64,000 nucleotides of DNA from Bisporella sp. PMI_857 (Eukaryota > Ascomycota > Leotiomycetes > Helotiales > Helotiaceae): contig JAJSPD010000080.1 of the NCBI GenBank assembly GCA_021307315.1, forward strand, positions 124,001 through 188,000, in the 5' to 3' direction. Below, piece by piece: positions 1 through 9,963 of this stretch; position 1 is the first letter of the stretch, and every line of letters starts with the position of its first letter. The notes under the pieces were generated by a model. It had not been told where the DNA came from, did not search any database, and was given only the letters and a program-made list of their open reading frames with translations. A program made the position numbers and the translations under genes.

Positions 1-1
1 T

Positions 2-1016
2 ATATTTCCTCGTCAATCCGACGTGCCTTTCGGAGGGCTAAACGTTTTGATATGTGGTGATTTCTTTCAATTACTGCCTGTAGGAGGGAAAGCTTTGTTT
101 TCCACAGGCTTTACCGACGCTGTATCTATCGCTGGCTCCGGCCTTTATCGAAGTTTCGACCGTACGTTACGACTTACGGAAGTTATGCGTCAGCAGGGCG
201 GAGACGATATCGCAATCAAGTTTCGTGTGGCATTAGAGCAATTGCGTTCTTCGAGTTTGACGCAAGAAAGCTGGGAATTACTTTCCAGCCGAGTTCAGAA
301 TCAGCTTCCGCCTGCTGAAGTTTCCAGGTTCGACGATGCTTTACGGTTGTATTTTACGAACATATGAGTTCACGAGTTCACGAGTACAATTACGAGCGAT
401 TAACTGGCCTTAACGCTCCTGTCAGACGGATTTCAGCCCGTCATCGTGGAGCCGGTGCTTCAAAAGCTACCGAAAAAGAAGCGGAAGGCTTAGCACCTGA
501 GTTGTATATTTCCATCGGGGCTCGAGTAATGTTAATGCAAAACTTATAGACCGAAATGGGCCTGGTCAACAGTGCTTTAGGCATTGTACGAGACATTTCT
601 TGGCTTGCCGGGCCTGTAAACCCTGGAGATATGCCGATAATAATTTTGGTTGAGTTTGATCAGTATTCGGGGCCTGAGTTTGGAGATTGCGGCCCGAATC
701 GAATTCCAGTTTTCCTTTCTACACGTCAATTCGATCTTAATAGCACTGCTTGTGCTCGGATCCAGTTTCCTTTACGCTTGGCATATGCTCTCACGGTTCA
801 CAAAAGTCAAGGACTGACGTTATCACAGGTCGTTACTGATTTATCGGACAAGGAACATACTATTGGGCTTTCTTATGTGGCTGTATCACGGGTTAAATCT
901 CTACAGGGCTTGCTTTTGAAACGGCGTCTACTTTTGATCGTTTTATTAACCACGACTCTTCGGTTCGTCGAGATCGAGAGCTTGATATAGTTTACAGGAA
1001 TGCACAAGCACTTTAG
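2..1016 (+). pseudogene. C-terminal part of a Helitron-type PIF1-like helicase, decayed
   Basis: The open frame runs in from the left edge, so only the C-terminal part is present. The piece GGLNVLICGDFFQLLPV (about 29-79) matches helicase motifs II-III of the PIF1 family, and AYALTVHKSQGLTLSQ followed by SYVAVSRVKSLQGL (about 781-910) matches motifs V-VI. These helicases form the C-terminal half of the RepHel protein that drives rolling-circle Helitron transposition. The copy is broken: an in-frame TGA near 362 lies beside an 8-bp tandem duplication (gagttcac, 366-381) that shifts the frame; a TAG at 547-549 stands where the family has Trp (NLWTE); and a second frame change near 914 moves the end into another frame that stops at 1014-1016. 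No Helitron end could be fixed downstream. The family call is firm; whether this is Helitron rather than a host PIF1 gene is inferred from the style of decay. Confidence 0.8.
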
Positions 1017-3396
1017 CTAGAACTTATGGCCGTTATCGACCCGTAAAGTAACGTTGATACTTTTACTTTTTTATCACTACAACAACTGCTAAACAATTTT
1101 TGATATTTCTCGTTGCTTAATCGAAAGTACCGCAAATAACGTGTCGATAGAAACCGAGTCCAACTTTGAATCTGATTTTTTTTAAAAAAAGAGTTGAAAA
1201 ACAGAAAAAAAGGAACGGACAAATTGTCATGCTATTACTCTTTTTAACGGATGCGCAAAAAAAACCTATATACTAGAGTTGATAATTCGGAGGAATCCTC
1301 AAGCTATTAAGGTTTCAAAGTGCTGCCAGCCTAGAAACCCCTTTATACGAAAGAGAGAGTCTTGGCCGACAATGCAACGGGTCCCAAACCGGGTCGTCGA
1401 CAGCAGTTGTCACCAACTACCATACGTCCTACCCGCCGGCTCAGCGACGATCACTTCCACAGTTCCCCTATCTCTGCCTTTCGTGAGCCAGGACGCGCAC
1501 AATTCAGCGCCCCGTTTCTTGGGTAGGGGTCGTAGCTGTGGCCTAGACACTCATAGATGCAGGGAGGAAAAGCTTCCGCAACCATCGCACCGACAGATAG
1601 TACGCAATCCTTATAGATAGGCCAAGAAGTAAAAGCTCTAACAATGTTGAATTGCTAGAATGAGTGTTGAAACGTGGCTGTATTAGTCAGCATGTCAACG
1701 TCACAAACGGAACTACAATCCAGTTCCAGAATCCAGTTCCAGAATCCAGAAAAGCCAGTACCAGAAGCCGGAAGCCAGAAAGAGCCAGGTCCAGATCCAG
1801 ATCCAACCCAGTATAATATAGGATCGATGATCCACAAGCCATTCCCCACTAGGCAAAATGCACACGTGATGCAGTTACCTGGATCTCCAACGCTGCTGCG
1901 ATTGAAAGCGACAACACGTTGAAACACCTTAAAGCATGCTTATGATGCAATACACCAAGCAAACTCTCCAGTGGTTGAATCCCCGCCTTTGCCGCCAAGA
2001 GCAGCGCGAAAGCATGACAGACAAGGTAGGCTACGGGTAGGAGATCTCATCAAATATGGGACAATTGCACGACTACTAGAGCCGAACAACTTCAACGCTG
2101 CTATCTAAAACAACATGTTGGACCACTTTAAGCTGTAGGTAGAGTACATCTTTGATTCGAAGGATTGTTCGAAGGAAGGAGAGAGAGATGACCGTGTTTG
2201 TTGTCCTGCTCGAGCCTTGACCCTGTTCCCAATTGTATAGTTGTTGAGAGTTGAAGAGAGAAGCTACGAGCAACAGTTAGCAACGAGGATCAAGAGGGGG
2301 GATCCGGCCTACTTATAGTTCTTGCGTTGCAGCCTTGCTGGCGCTCAGCTTCACCTTATCCACCAACTTGCATGATATTCGGAAGGAAACGAAGCTGTTC
2401 TTGATGAGGTCGTGATTCAAAGGTGAGAAGGAAAGCCGATCAGGAGATCGATCTACGCAACGTCAGCGTTACAAAGGAAAGATACTCTTACATACTCTTC
2501 AATTCTCTAATGCCGAATGCTTATTTGCTTCTATTATACATGTCGATTTGATATGGTCGACGTATGAGCAGGAAGTTCGACGTATGAGGCGTTGTATGAA
2601 GGTTTGTATGAGGGGCTCGCTGTAGAGGAGAGGTTAGATCTGAAGGTGAACAGTTAGAAATAGGTTCTCGCGAGCAAATCTATGGAACTGGGAATCGAAT
2701 AGAGAATTGATTAGATCCTCGAGGTACTTCTCTGAAAGAGATCGAGATCTCTGAAGCTCGTTTTGGTGTTGTTGTAAGGTTGTAGGTTGGAAAAGGATGA
2801 AAGAGGGGTTGTGATGAGGTCGATATTTTATCGCTGGTAAGGCAAGTTGATATTCACCCTCGAGGCTATGAATGCACGAGGTGAGCTACGTGATGCAACG
2901 ACATATAGCGCAAACGCTTGAAAGGAAGAGCTCAATCTAACTGATCATGAACGTCTATTACTTCAGTACTCGAGGCGAGTACGTATAAGAGAGGGGACAG
3001 TTGTGGTTTCTCTCCTATGTCAAAATATCACGTGATGCGGATAAGTAGCCAGTCATGTGACTAGAGAAGCTTGATTTCTGTATAGAAGCACATCACCAAA
3101 CATCACCAACTAATTGACAATATAACGCGGATACTTCAGCCTACCGGCGTATACTCGAACGTGCTACGTTTATGCTACGTCTTAGTTTCGTGCTAGATCT
3201 TGTTCCTGTTCTTGTGCTTCAAGCTGTTACAGGCCAAATGCCACCGGTAAGTCTTTCGAGCGCAGCGAGGATCGGGGGTTTGGGGGCTGGCCCCCATATA
3301 AAAAGTGATATTTTATGTGACTAATAAATCTATTCAATTGAGAACTACTGTGTGGTTGTGAAAGCAAGCTTTTCGGTCCATCGCGGGTTCTTACAC
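1017..3396. other. Gene-poor stretch with a degenerate CCAGAA-type repeat
   Basis: I see no convincing gene. About 1720-1815 holds an imperfect array of CCAGAT/CCAGAA/CCAGTT hexamers, open on both strands only because of its composition. 2000-3300 resembles retroelement non-coding sequence but matches nothing else in the window. Confidence 0.4.
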
Positions 3397-3401
3397 AACC
3401 C

Positions 3402-3778
3402 TGTCAGGATTTGAGAATCTAGGTAGCTGTGACAGAACGAGAAAATACACAATGATAAGCAGGAGGAATTGGGGATGCCTTCAGGCTCTCTATTGTTGTC
3501 TATCTGTGTGTAATAATACAAAATTGTAGAACTGTGCGTGTGTGAAAAGTCTTCCGCGCTAGCGTTCCCCACTTAGTCAGGGACATGTCAGCTACCTAGA
3601 TTCTCAAATCCTGACAAGCTGACATGTCCCTGACTAAGTGGGGAACGCTAGCGCGGAAGACCTTTCACACACGCACAGTTCTACAATTTTGTATTATTAC
3701 ACATAGAGACAACAATAGAGAGCCTGAAGGCATCCCCAATTCCTCCTGCTTATCATTGCGTATTTTCTCGTTCTGTCA
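3402..3778 (+). mobile_element. Solo LTR, family A, interrupted by a second copy
   Basis: A 190-bp LTR unit starts TGTCAGGATTTGAG and ends TTCTGTCA. It is flanked by a perfect 5-bp target duplication, AACCC (3397-3401 and 3779-3783). The unit is split after AGCTG (3429) by an inverted copy of the same family, so the right part resumes at 3617. No internal retrotransposon sequence lies between the termini, so it is a solo LTR (or a very short LTR-like element). Confidence 0.88.
3430..3616 (-). mobile_element. Solo LTR, family A, inserted in a sister copy
   Basis: This is a 187-bp inverted copy of the family A LTR, reading TGACAGAACG to CCTGACA on the + strand. It has a perfect 5-bp target duplication, AGCTG (3425-3429 and 3617-3621), inside the outer LTR. 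The result is a large inverted repeat in which the same short peptide can be read on both strands; that peptide is not a gene. Confidence 0.9.
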
Positions 3779-3789
3779 AACCCGAGATC

Positions 3790-3876
3790 CCAGTATACTA
3801 CAGGTGGTCATGTGACCGAATCCTTTGTTCACTCCTCCATTCACTCCCCTATTGACCCAGGACCATACCAACATTT
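3790..3876 (-). repeat. Dispersed repeat H, inverted copy
   Basis: Reading the minus strand gives TTGGTATGGTCCTGGGTCA, then an alternation of 'ggggagtgaa' type words, then GGATTCGGTCACATGACCAC. Close copies lie at 49823-49915 and 57770-57895 in the other orientation. It may be part of an LTR, but no clean target duplication was found. Confidence 0.6.
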
Positions 3877-4022
3877 AGAGTATAATATCCATGTTTTTAA
3901 CTCAGTTCGTTTCATCCCACAAGACGTATTCTATTCTACACTTGGTGCAAGGTACACAAACTAATATTTTCTAATTGCAAGTAAAAAAACTATTATAACC
4001 CAAATTTCTCCTATTGTTGGAA

Positions 4023-4190
4023 TGCATGTACATAGCTTCACGCGTTCCATATCGCGAGGATTGTGGGTCTCCTACTATCTATATAACTACCTGGCAATAG
4101 GCCGTAGCTTAGAAGAATCAACGAATATCAAAACCACACCAGCAAAAGCGTAGTCACAGCTACTACGCCTTTTGCTACGTGGTAGGTATT
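4023..4190 (+). repeat. Dispersed repeat F with terminal hairpin
   Basis: The core GGCAATAGGCCGTAGCTTAG followed by an AATCAACGAATA word recurs at about 16735-16850 and 39957-40086. The right end carries a hairpin, GCGTAGT...ACTACGC (about 4150-4172), also present in the 16.8-kb copy. Its class is unknown. Confidence 0.65.
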
Positions 4191-4234
4191 CCGACACCTA
4201 TGAAATATCCTTTATTAAGCTAGGTGTCCAACAG

Positions 4235-6055
4235 CTAGCACTTTGCTGACCATCGAGAATGCAGTACCAAAAAGCTTGACATAACCAGCGTTAAAGCCCC
4301 CGATGTAATTATCAGGATGTAGGCATTTGACATGTTTTGCAAAATAGCATGCAGTACTTCAGCCTGCTTTCCCTGGTCGAGGTTTGAAAAGTACTCACTT
4401 CCGACACCAGACACCAGCTGAAGCGTAGGCGCACCTGGTGGTAGAATTAGTTTGAGCTGAGCGACTGCCTTGTTTAGGAAGACGGAGTTTGCGATGCTTA
4501 ACGTAATTGCAGGAGCAGCAAGCTGAGCGCAGGTGATCAGTCCGACCGCTGCAGGAATTATACGCGGTTCTACAAATTCCTGAGCTGCGTTGAAAAGCAT
4601 TTGAATATACGCTCCGGATCCGGATCCAATAAGAATGCTGTAGCCGTACACTTTAGCTCCGGAGGCTTTTTCATCAACCGTATACATAAATACTCCGCCG
4701 ATAAGCATAAGCGCTCCTCCGTAAAAGAACCGTAGCATCCAATAGCTTGTTTTACTGACTACAGTTCCACATACTATTGCTGTCGCTACCATTGTGCAAA
4801 TAAAAGGAAGCAGGTAAATGGGTGCTTTCAGCGGGAAATCGCCGCGCACATACTGGAAACTTTACGTGGGATAATTAGCCCAAGACCTGGTTTTAATAAT
4901 GTATGCTATAAGTACTTACTAGAGGGATAAAATAAATAGGCAAGAAACAGGCCGTTGCAGAGCATGTTTCATTGGAAAATATAGCCAAAACACTGACATT
5001 CTTTACTATGCTGACTGGAAAGACAAGATGGTTTGTAAAAAGGACTAAACTCTGCTGGACCGCAAAAGCTAAAAAGAAAATGAATGCTAAAACAAGTAAA
5101 GCTATCGTACGAGCAGATTCCCAAGGGAATACTACGCCGCCGAAGCAAATACCTATAATAAACGTTGTCGATGCCCTAGTAAAAAGGATCATTCTAAGCC
5201 AGTCAACATTTTTGAGCCGATTTTCCACGGAAGAGCCAGATTGAGGATCAATCGAGGGAACCAAAAAAAAAATGTATACTGGAGCACATGCTGCACTAAT
5301 ACATAGGTTGATATAAAATCCCCATCGCCAGGTAGCGTGAAGCGCAAATGCTCCTCCAATAACCGTCCTAAAACGGTTCCCACTCCTTAGGTGATTCCAG
5401 GAATACCTATATAAAAAGCACGCTTTTTTTTATGGGTAGTAAAAGAAAGCAGTGTCAAAACGCCGGTGTACATTCCAGCACCACCTACACCGCAAATAGC
5501 TCGGCCGGCAATAAAAACTGACTCTGATGGAGCCGCACCACAAATGGCAGAACCTATTTCGGAGAACATAACACAAAAAATAAAAATCCATTTTGCGTTA
5601 AAACGGCTGTATATTTGACTCTTGCAGTACTGTTAGTGTAAAATACAAATGACATAAAGAACTAAAACTGCTAATTTGTGGAATTCTCACCACGACAATA
5701 CCGTAGCTGCAGCGCCTAGAAAGAATGACACCGAGTTCCAGGCTAGCTTGTTTATTGCGTGGAATCTTTCGACAAACGTAGCTTGGACATTAGCGACTAT
5801 AGTGCTATCGAGGCCCCAAAGAAAAGTAGCGGAAATAAAAGAAACAATGACTAGTAGCCAACTGACGCCACGAATTGTTCGCGTAGGCGGGGAATCGATT
5901 TCAATAGTAGAATTCGACTTGTGGTAGTTATTTTTCTTGTTCGCCACTTGAATAGCTTCCGAGCCATGCAAGCTGTCGCCTTTTGTCGGGGTGTTCGTCT
6001 TCTCTATGTCTTCCATTATCATGTTCAATTGGTAGCGTGAAAATTCATGCAACAA
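4235..6055 (-). pseudogene. MFS efflux transporter (DHA2, toxin-pump type), broken
   Basis: Pieces in order along the minus strand match a 14-helix major facilitator of the fungal efflux-pump group. These are an N-terminal tail and first helix with FLWGLDSTIVANV (5687-6055), the GRAICGVGGAGMYTGVLTLL segment (5387-5569), then VPSIDPQ and later helices (4893-5264), and the C-terminal helices (4235-4849). An intron at 4853-4919 has a good GTAAGT donor and TTCCAG acceptor. The gene is dead as written: an in-frame TAA follows GIPGIT near 5385, and about 20 bases on a single missing base (expected GGACCGG, seen GGACGG, about 5361-5367) changes the frame, after which the family text GGAFA...WRWGFYINL continues. 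The first intron also cannot be joined in frame with its obvious sites. Such pumps export toxins or metabolites at the plasma membrane. The substrate cannot be told. Confidence 0.85.
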
Positions 6056-6995
6056 TAGCTCGCACTCGAGAGATCATATATTGAATTCAATATAGCCACA
6101 AGCATTCAACGGAAAACAGCCCAGACAAGCTAAGCTCTAAAGTACCGACGACCTGCATTGCCGCGATCCTTGCATGTGCATTTGCCGATGGTCGAGGCCA
6201 TACTCTCGCAGGTCGTCACAGATGGTAATAATGGCCTGAGAGGGGCGTCAAACTGACTCGCGTTGCCCGGTCAGCCCTGCTCATTTGATGATGCAGTGCA
6301 GCTACGGAACCTCATCCTTATTTAGCATGCTAAGAAGACATTCACATACGTAAGCTAAGTGTTTGTATCACTCTGGTTGAGTGATACTTCCTGTTTCTGA
6401 TAACTTGTAATTGCTCAAGGCACGTAGCGCCGCGATATTGCGCAGTGCCAGTATGCTCGTGATAGGTGGTGACTTGTTCTATTGCTACGTACAAAAGCTA
6501 TCCCTTTAAGCGCCAAATGTCGTTCAACTTTTGTAGATCAGTCATTACATATGACCAATTAAAAGGCTTGGACTTATCTGAAGACTTCAATTTTAACTTT
6601 TATAAACCGATTATAGAGCTGGATTCTTATAAATACTACATAAAACAGTCAACAGTATTAAAGGATAACTTGACATACTTTACAACCTTATCGGGTACGG
6701 ATAGCGTTATGCATGTGATTAATTTGCAGGAGTTGGACGACATTGGCGGTTACAGGGATAACATATTTATATGGTCCGAGCGTTGTGGGGGTATTGATTT
6801 AGTAACCTAGGCTGTACAATTCACAATAGGAGGTCCGTGCTCGAGTAGGAGCTGTTAGCTAAGTCAAGTTCTTAGACCACGGGCCACTAGTCCCAATTAA
6901 GGAACACAGGCGAGCGGTAATGTGTGCTAACCGTGAGAGTCCGAGCGTCGCGGGGTAGGCTATTCACTCGTACCAGCACTTACCTTCGTATAATA
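6056..6995. other. Intergenic, repeat-bearing; one weak ORF
   Basis: Apart from repeat G (6345-6485), I see no supported gene. A 114-codon frame at 6466-6810 starts inside the repeat and matches no family I know; it is listed only as a possibility. The rest is AT-rich. Confidence 0.4.
6345..6485 (+). repeat. Dispersed repeat G with conserved hairpin
   Basis: A perfect 9-bp stem, GTATCACTC / GAGTGATAC (6365-6387), is followed by TTGTAATTGCTCAAGGCACG, a GC-rich imperfect hairpin and CAGTATGCTCG. Inverted or direct relatives lie at 28300-28465 and 58010-58161, each with a stem at the matching place. Confidence 0.65.
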
Positions 6996-7005
6996 TACGA
7001 AGGTA
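6981..7005. repeat. 25-bp palindrome at the left mariner boundary
   Basis: Two 11-bp arms, TACCTTCGTAT and ATACGAAGGTA, flank a 3-bp centre. The right arm is the outer end of the mariner inverted repeat; the left arm lies outside the element. Confidence 0.8.
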
Positions 7006-7633
7006 CAGCGGCCAATTGTTGTCACTACGCTAGCTAGGGTACCACCCTTGTCGCCACCACCTTTCCTAATAGAGTAATTGATTCAAAATCTCGCGATCAA
7101 GTGGTGATGGTGTTTTGCAAATTGCTCTATTCTCTACCATTTTGTACATTCTCCATTTGCGGCTGTTACGCCCCGGCGCCTTTGAGGCATTTGCTCTATT
7201 AGCTCTTTGAATTCATGAGCTCCAATAGCATCCCAAGCTGGTTTAACTGCATTGCGCAACTGATCGTAGCTCATAGTTTCTGGATAGTTGTCTTGAAGGT
7301 AATTCTTCATAATATTCCAGACTTTTTCAATTGGGTTCAAATCAGGGCTGAAAGGAGGCCAATAAACCACAGTAATACCACGTTCAGCCAGATCTTCTTT
7401 GGTATTTGCAGCAGCGTGGCCTAGAGCTCCATCTTGCATAAGCTCAAGAACTAATCCTTCTCGACGACAAAGCTCTATATAGCCATGAATTAAAGGAACT
7501 GTATGAGCTCGATATGATTCTTCGCAGATAGTTCCCCAATATTTCTCCCAAAACATGCCTGGGCCTTTTGTATGGCCATGAAAACACCCCTAAAACATCC
7601 AACCCTTTTTACGTTGTACACGATCGACGACAC

Positions 7634-7858
7634 TGTAACAACTCAAGGCGAACAGGGATCTCGATCTGTAAATCTCAGGTAGAGGGACTCAAAGGTATGA
7701 ACGACTGTCAATTGTTATAACTAAGAGGACAAGCTACAGACAGAAGAAGGGAAGGAAAGCAGTGCTTTATATACAGGAGGCTGGCCAGGGGCCAGTGTAA
7801 GCGAGTCCTGTGGTGTCAGGGGCCAAGCTCTAAGCGAGGCAAGGCCATGGCCGTGACA
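7634..7858 (+). mobile_element. Solo LTR, family E
   Basis: A 225-bp unit starts TGTAACAACTC and ends GGCCGTGACA. Its flanks are GACAC (7629-7633) and GGCAC (7859-7863), a target duplication with one transition. It interrupts the mariner transposase between the first and second catalytic residues. A related inverted pair lies at 54066-54389. Confidence 0.82.
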
Positions 7859-8423
7859 GGCACAAGTAGGATTGAATTCCTCTCCAGCACGTCGGGTAAC
7901 CCAGGTTTTAGTATGTCTTCCGCCTGTAATCCAAGTCTCGTCGGTCCACAATACAGAATACCGTTGTTCCATTGCCCAATTTTTATGCTTTTCAGCCTAA
8001 TCAAGTCGTTTTCGACGATTTGTTTCGGAACAAGGTGGCTTGCGAAGAGCATTCACAATTGCATTTTTTTTCTTGGCGTCGTACCAACAACCTTCAACCT
8101 ATAATTACTTTACATATTAAAATGGTTCGTACGTGGAAAGAATCCGATGTTATTTTAGCATCTAAAATTCTCCAAAACAACTCGCAATTAAGCGTTAAAC
8201 GCGTAGCACGAATCTACAATGTGCCTTATATAACATTGCGCAACCGACAACTTGGAATGTCTTCACAACGCGATTCTATAGTCATATCACGAAAACTTAC
8301 GAATCTTGAAGAAAATGTTATTGTACGACATATCCTTGACTTAGATTCGCCATCGTTTCCTCCTCGGATAAGTGCTGTTGAAGATATGGCAAATCGACTA
8401 CTTGCGCAACGAAACGCGGAACG

Positions 8424-8633
8424 TGTTGAACAGGCTAGGGCTAAGGATCATACCTAGTCTATTGTAGGCACCGGTAGGCACCTGTAGGCATCAGTGTGAT
8501 GACATGTGAGTATCATACCTCTATAAGTAGAGGGATTATCTCCTGTAGTTTAGGTTCTACAACCTTCAGCAATTGATACTTGTTTGCCCTATACTCTCTG
8601 AAGGCCGCGTGACTTTCTTCCTCTATTTGAACA
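8424..8633 (+). mobile_element. Solo LTR, family B
   Basis: A 210-bp unit runs from TGTTGAACAGGCTAGGG to CTATTTGAACA. It has a perfect 5-bp target duplication, GAACG (8419-8423 and 8634-8638). Related copies lie at 15821-16072 and 49051-49276. Confidence 0.93.
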
Positions 8634-9125
8634 GAACGCGTTGGCAAGAACTGGACTTCAAACTTCGTACAACGACAACTGGAGCTCTAAACGCGTTTTA
8701 ATCGAAAAATCGACTATCAGCGAGTTTAATGCGAAGATCCCGATACGTATAACGAGTGGTTTCGCTTTGTACGAAACACAATTGACAAATATGGAATTCA
8801 GGAAGAAGATATATACAACTCCGATGAAATGGGATTTGTAATAAGCCAAATTTCGTCCGAAATAGTTGGAACAAGCTCTGAATGGCAGAATAAACCTCGA
8901 ACTATACAGCAAGGAAACCGAAAATGAATTACTCTTATGCAAGGCATCGGCTCGTACGGTTATACGCTGCCGCTGTATATAATTGTCGCAGGCAAAAAAC
9001 ACTTTTCTTCGTGGTATGAAAACAGCCAATTGCCGTTCGATTGAGTAATTGCTGTTACTTCGAATGACTGGACAACAAATGAACGCGGTGCAGACTGGAT
9101 TTGGCATTTCGATTTACATACAAAA

Positions 9126-9461
9126 TGTAACAGCCAGGGTCGGTTAAAGACGGCCATCATGACAGCCTAACAGCAAGCCGAAGGCTTTTCAGCTGTAGTA
9201 CTTTCAGGGCTGCAAGCGGCACGCTCCGCCCATGACCAGCCACAGGCTTACAGCTACAGCAGCTACAGGCTCACAGCTACAGCAGAGTCAAAAGCTATAA
9301 GGAATAGCTAGAGCTCTCTGAACAAAGCAAGCTTGAGTTTTCTCCTGTTAGACTTACAAGCATACTTCTGATATCAATTCATCACTATTGCAACTACATC
9401 GCTAGTCACCTGTTCTCACCTGTTATATTGCAATCCCTCCTGCTGCCCTCTTTCTGTTACA
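9126..9461 (+). mobile_element. Solo LTR, family C, short allele
   Basis: A 336-bp unit runs from TGTAACAGCCAG to TTTCTGTTACA. The flanks are CAAAA (left) and CGAAA (right, 9462-9466), a target duplication with one G-to-A change. It has fewer internal CAGCTACAG-type units than the copies at 28.5 and 61.4 kb. Confidence 0.85.
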
Positions 9462-9790
9462 CGAAAAGTCGTACGAAAAGTGGTTATCGGCTTTTAATTC
9501 TTAATAGCCACGAAAGCCACCACTCGACTGATTTCGAGCTTTATTGCAAAAAACACAACATTATTACTCTTTGTATGCCTGCGCATTTATCTAACAAGCT
9601 TCAACCTTTTGATGTTGGCTGTTTCCGTGCGTTGAAAAGAGCGTACAGCGCTGAAATTGAAAAGATGATACGTGCACATATTACACATATTTCTAAAGAA
9701 GACCTTTTCTCGGTTTTTCACACCGCATTTCGTACAATGATTGAATCAAATATTCGAGGAGGATTTCGCGGAACAGGGCTAGTGCCGTAT

Positions 9791-9963
9791 TGTCACGTCC
9801 CGACCCCCTGGTCGAGCACGTGACCTGCTGCCGAGCCGCTAGGGCTCCCTCGTGTATATATAGCTTGCTCTCCTCGAGCTCCTCTTCCTTCCTCAGCTAT
9901 AGATTCTCGTATGATACCACCGTTGCCCTCTGTATCTGTAGATCCATAGCGCGTGTCGTGACA
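9791..9963 (+). mobile_element. Solo LTR, family D
   Basis: A 173-bp unit runs from TGTCACGTCCCG to GTGTCGTGACA. It has a perfect 5-bp duplication, CGTAT (9786-9790 and 9964-9968). A sister copy lies at 54550-54723. A TATA-like GTATATATAG is inside, as expected of an LTR promoter. Confidence 0.93.

Noticed and set aside
1274..1277. CTAG as a possible Helitron 3' end
   Set aside because: No hairpin lies at the right distance and the next base is not T.
1655..1927. ORFs on both strands over the CCAGAA repeat
   Set aside because: Low-complexity sequence without stops in several frames; no independent sign of coding.
2076..2273. Minus-strand IKDVLYLQL resembling a copia pre-integrase motif
   Set aside because: Too short and no neighbouring pol motifs.
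3345..3815. Small ORFs on both strands sharing NREPEGIPNSSCLSL
   Set aside because: They are the two strands of the same inverted solo LTR (also at 53.5 kb), not genes.
6466..6810. 114-codon ORF as a gene
   Set aside because: It starts inside dispersed repeat G and has no recognisable motif or partner exon; kept only as a remark.
6981..7005. Resemblance of the palindrome to a loxP-like recombinase site (TTCGTATA / TATACGAA)
   Set aside because: The centre is only 3 bp, not 8, and one arm is the end of the mariner inverted repeat, so the likeness is coincidental.
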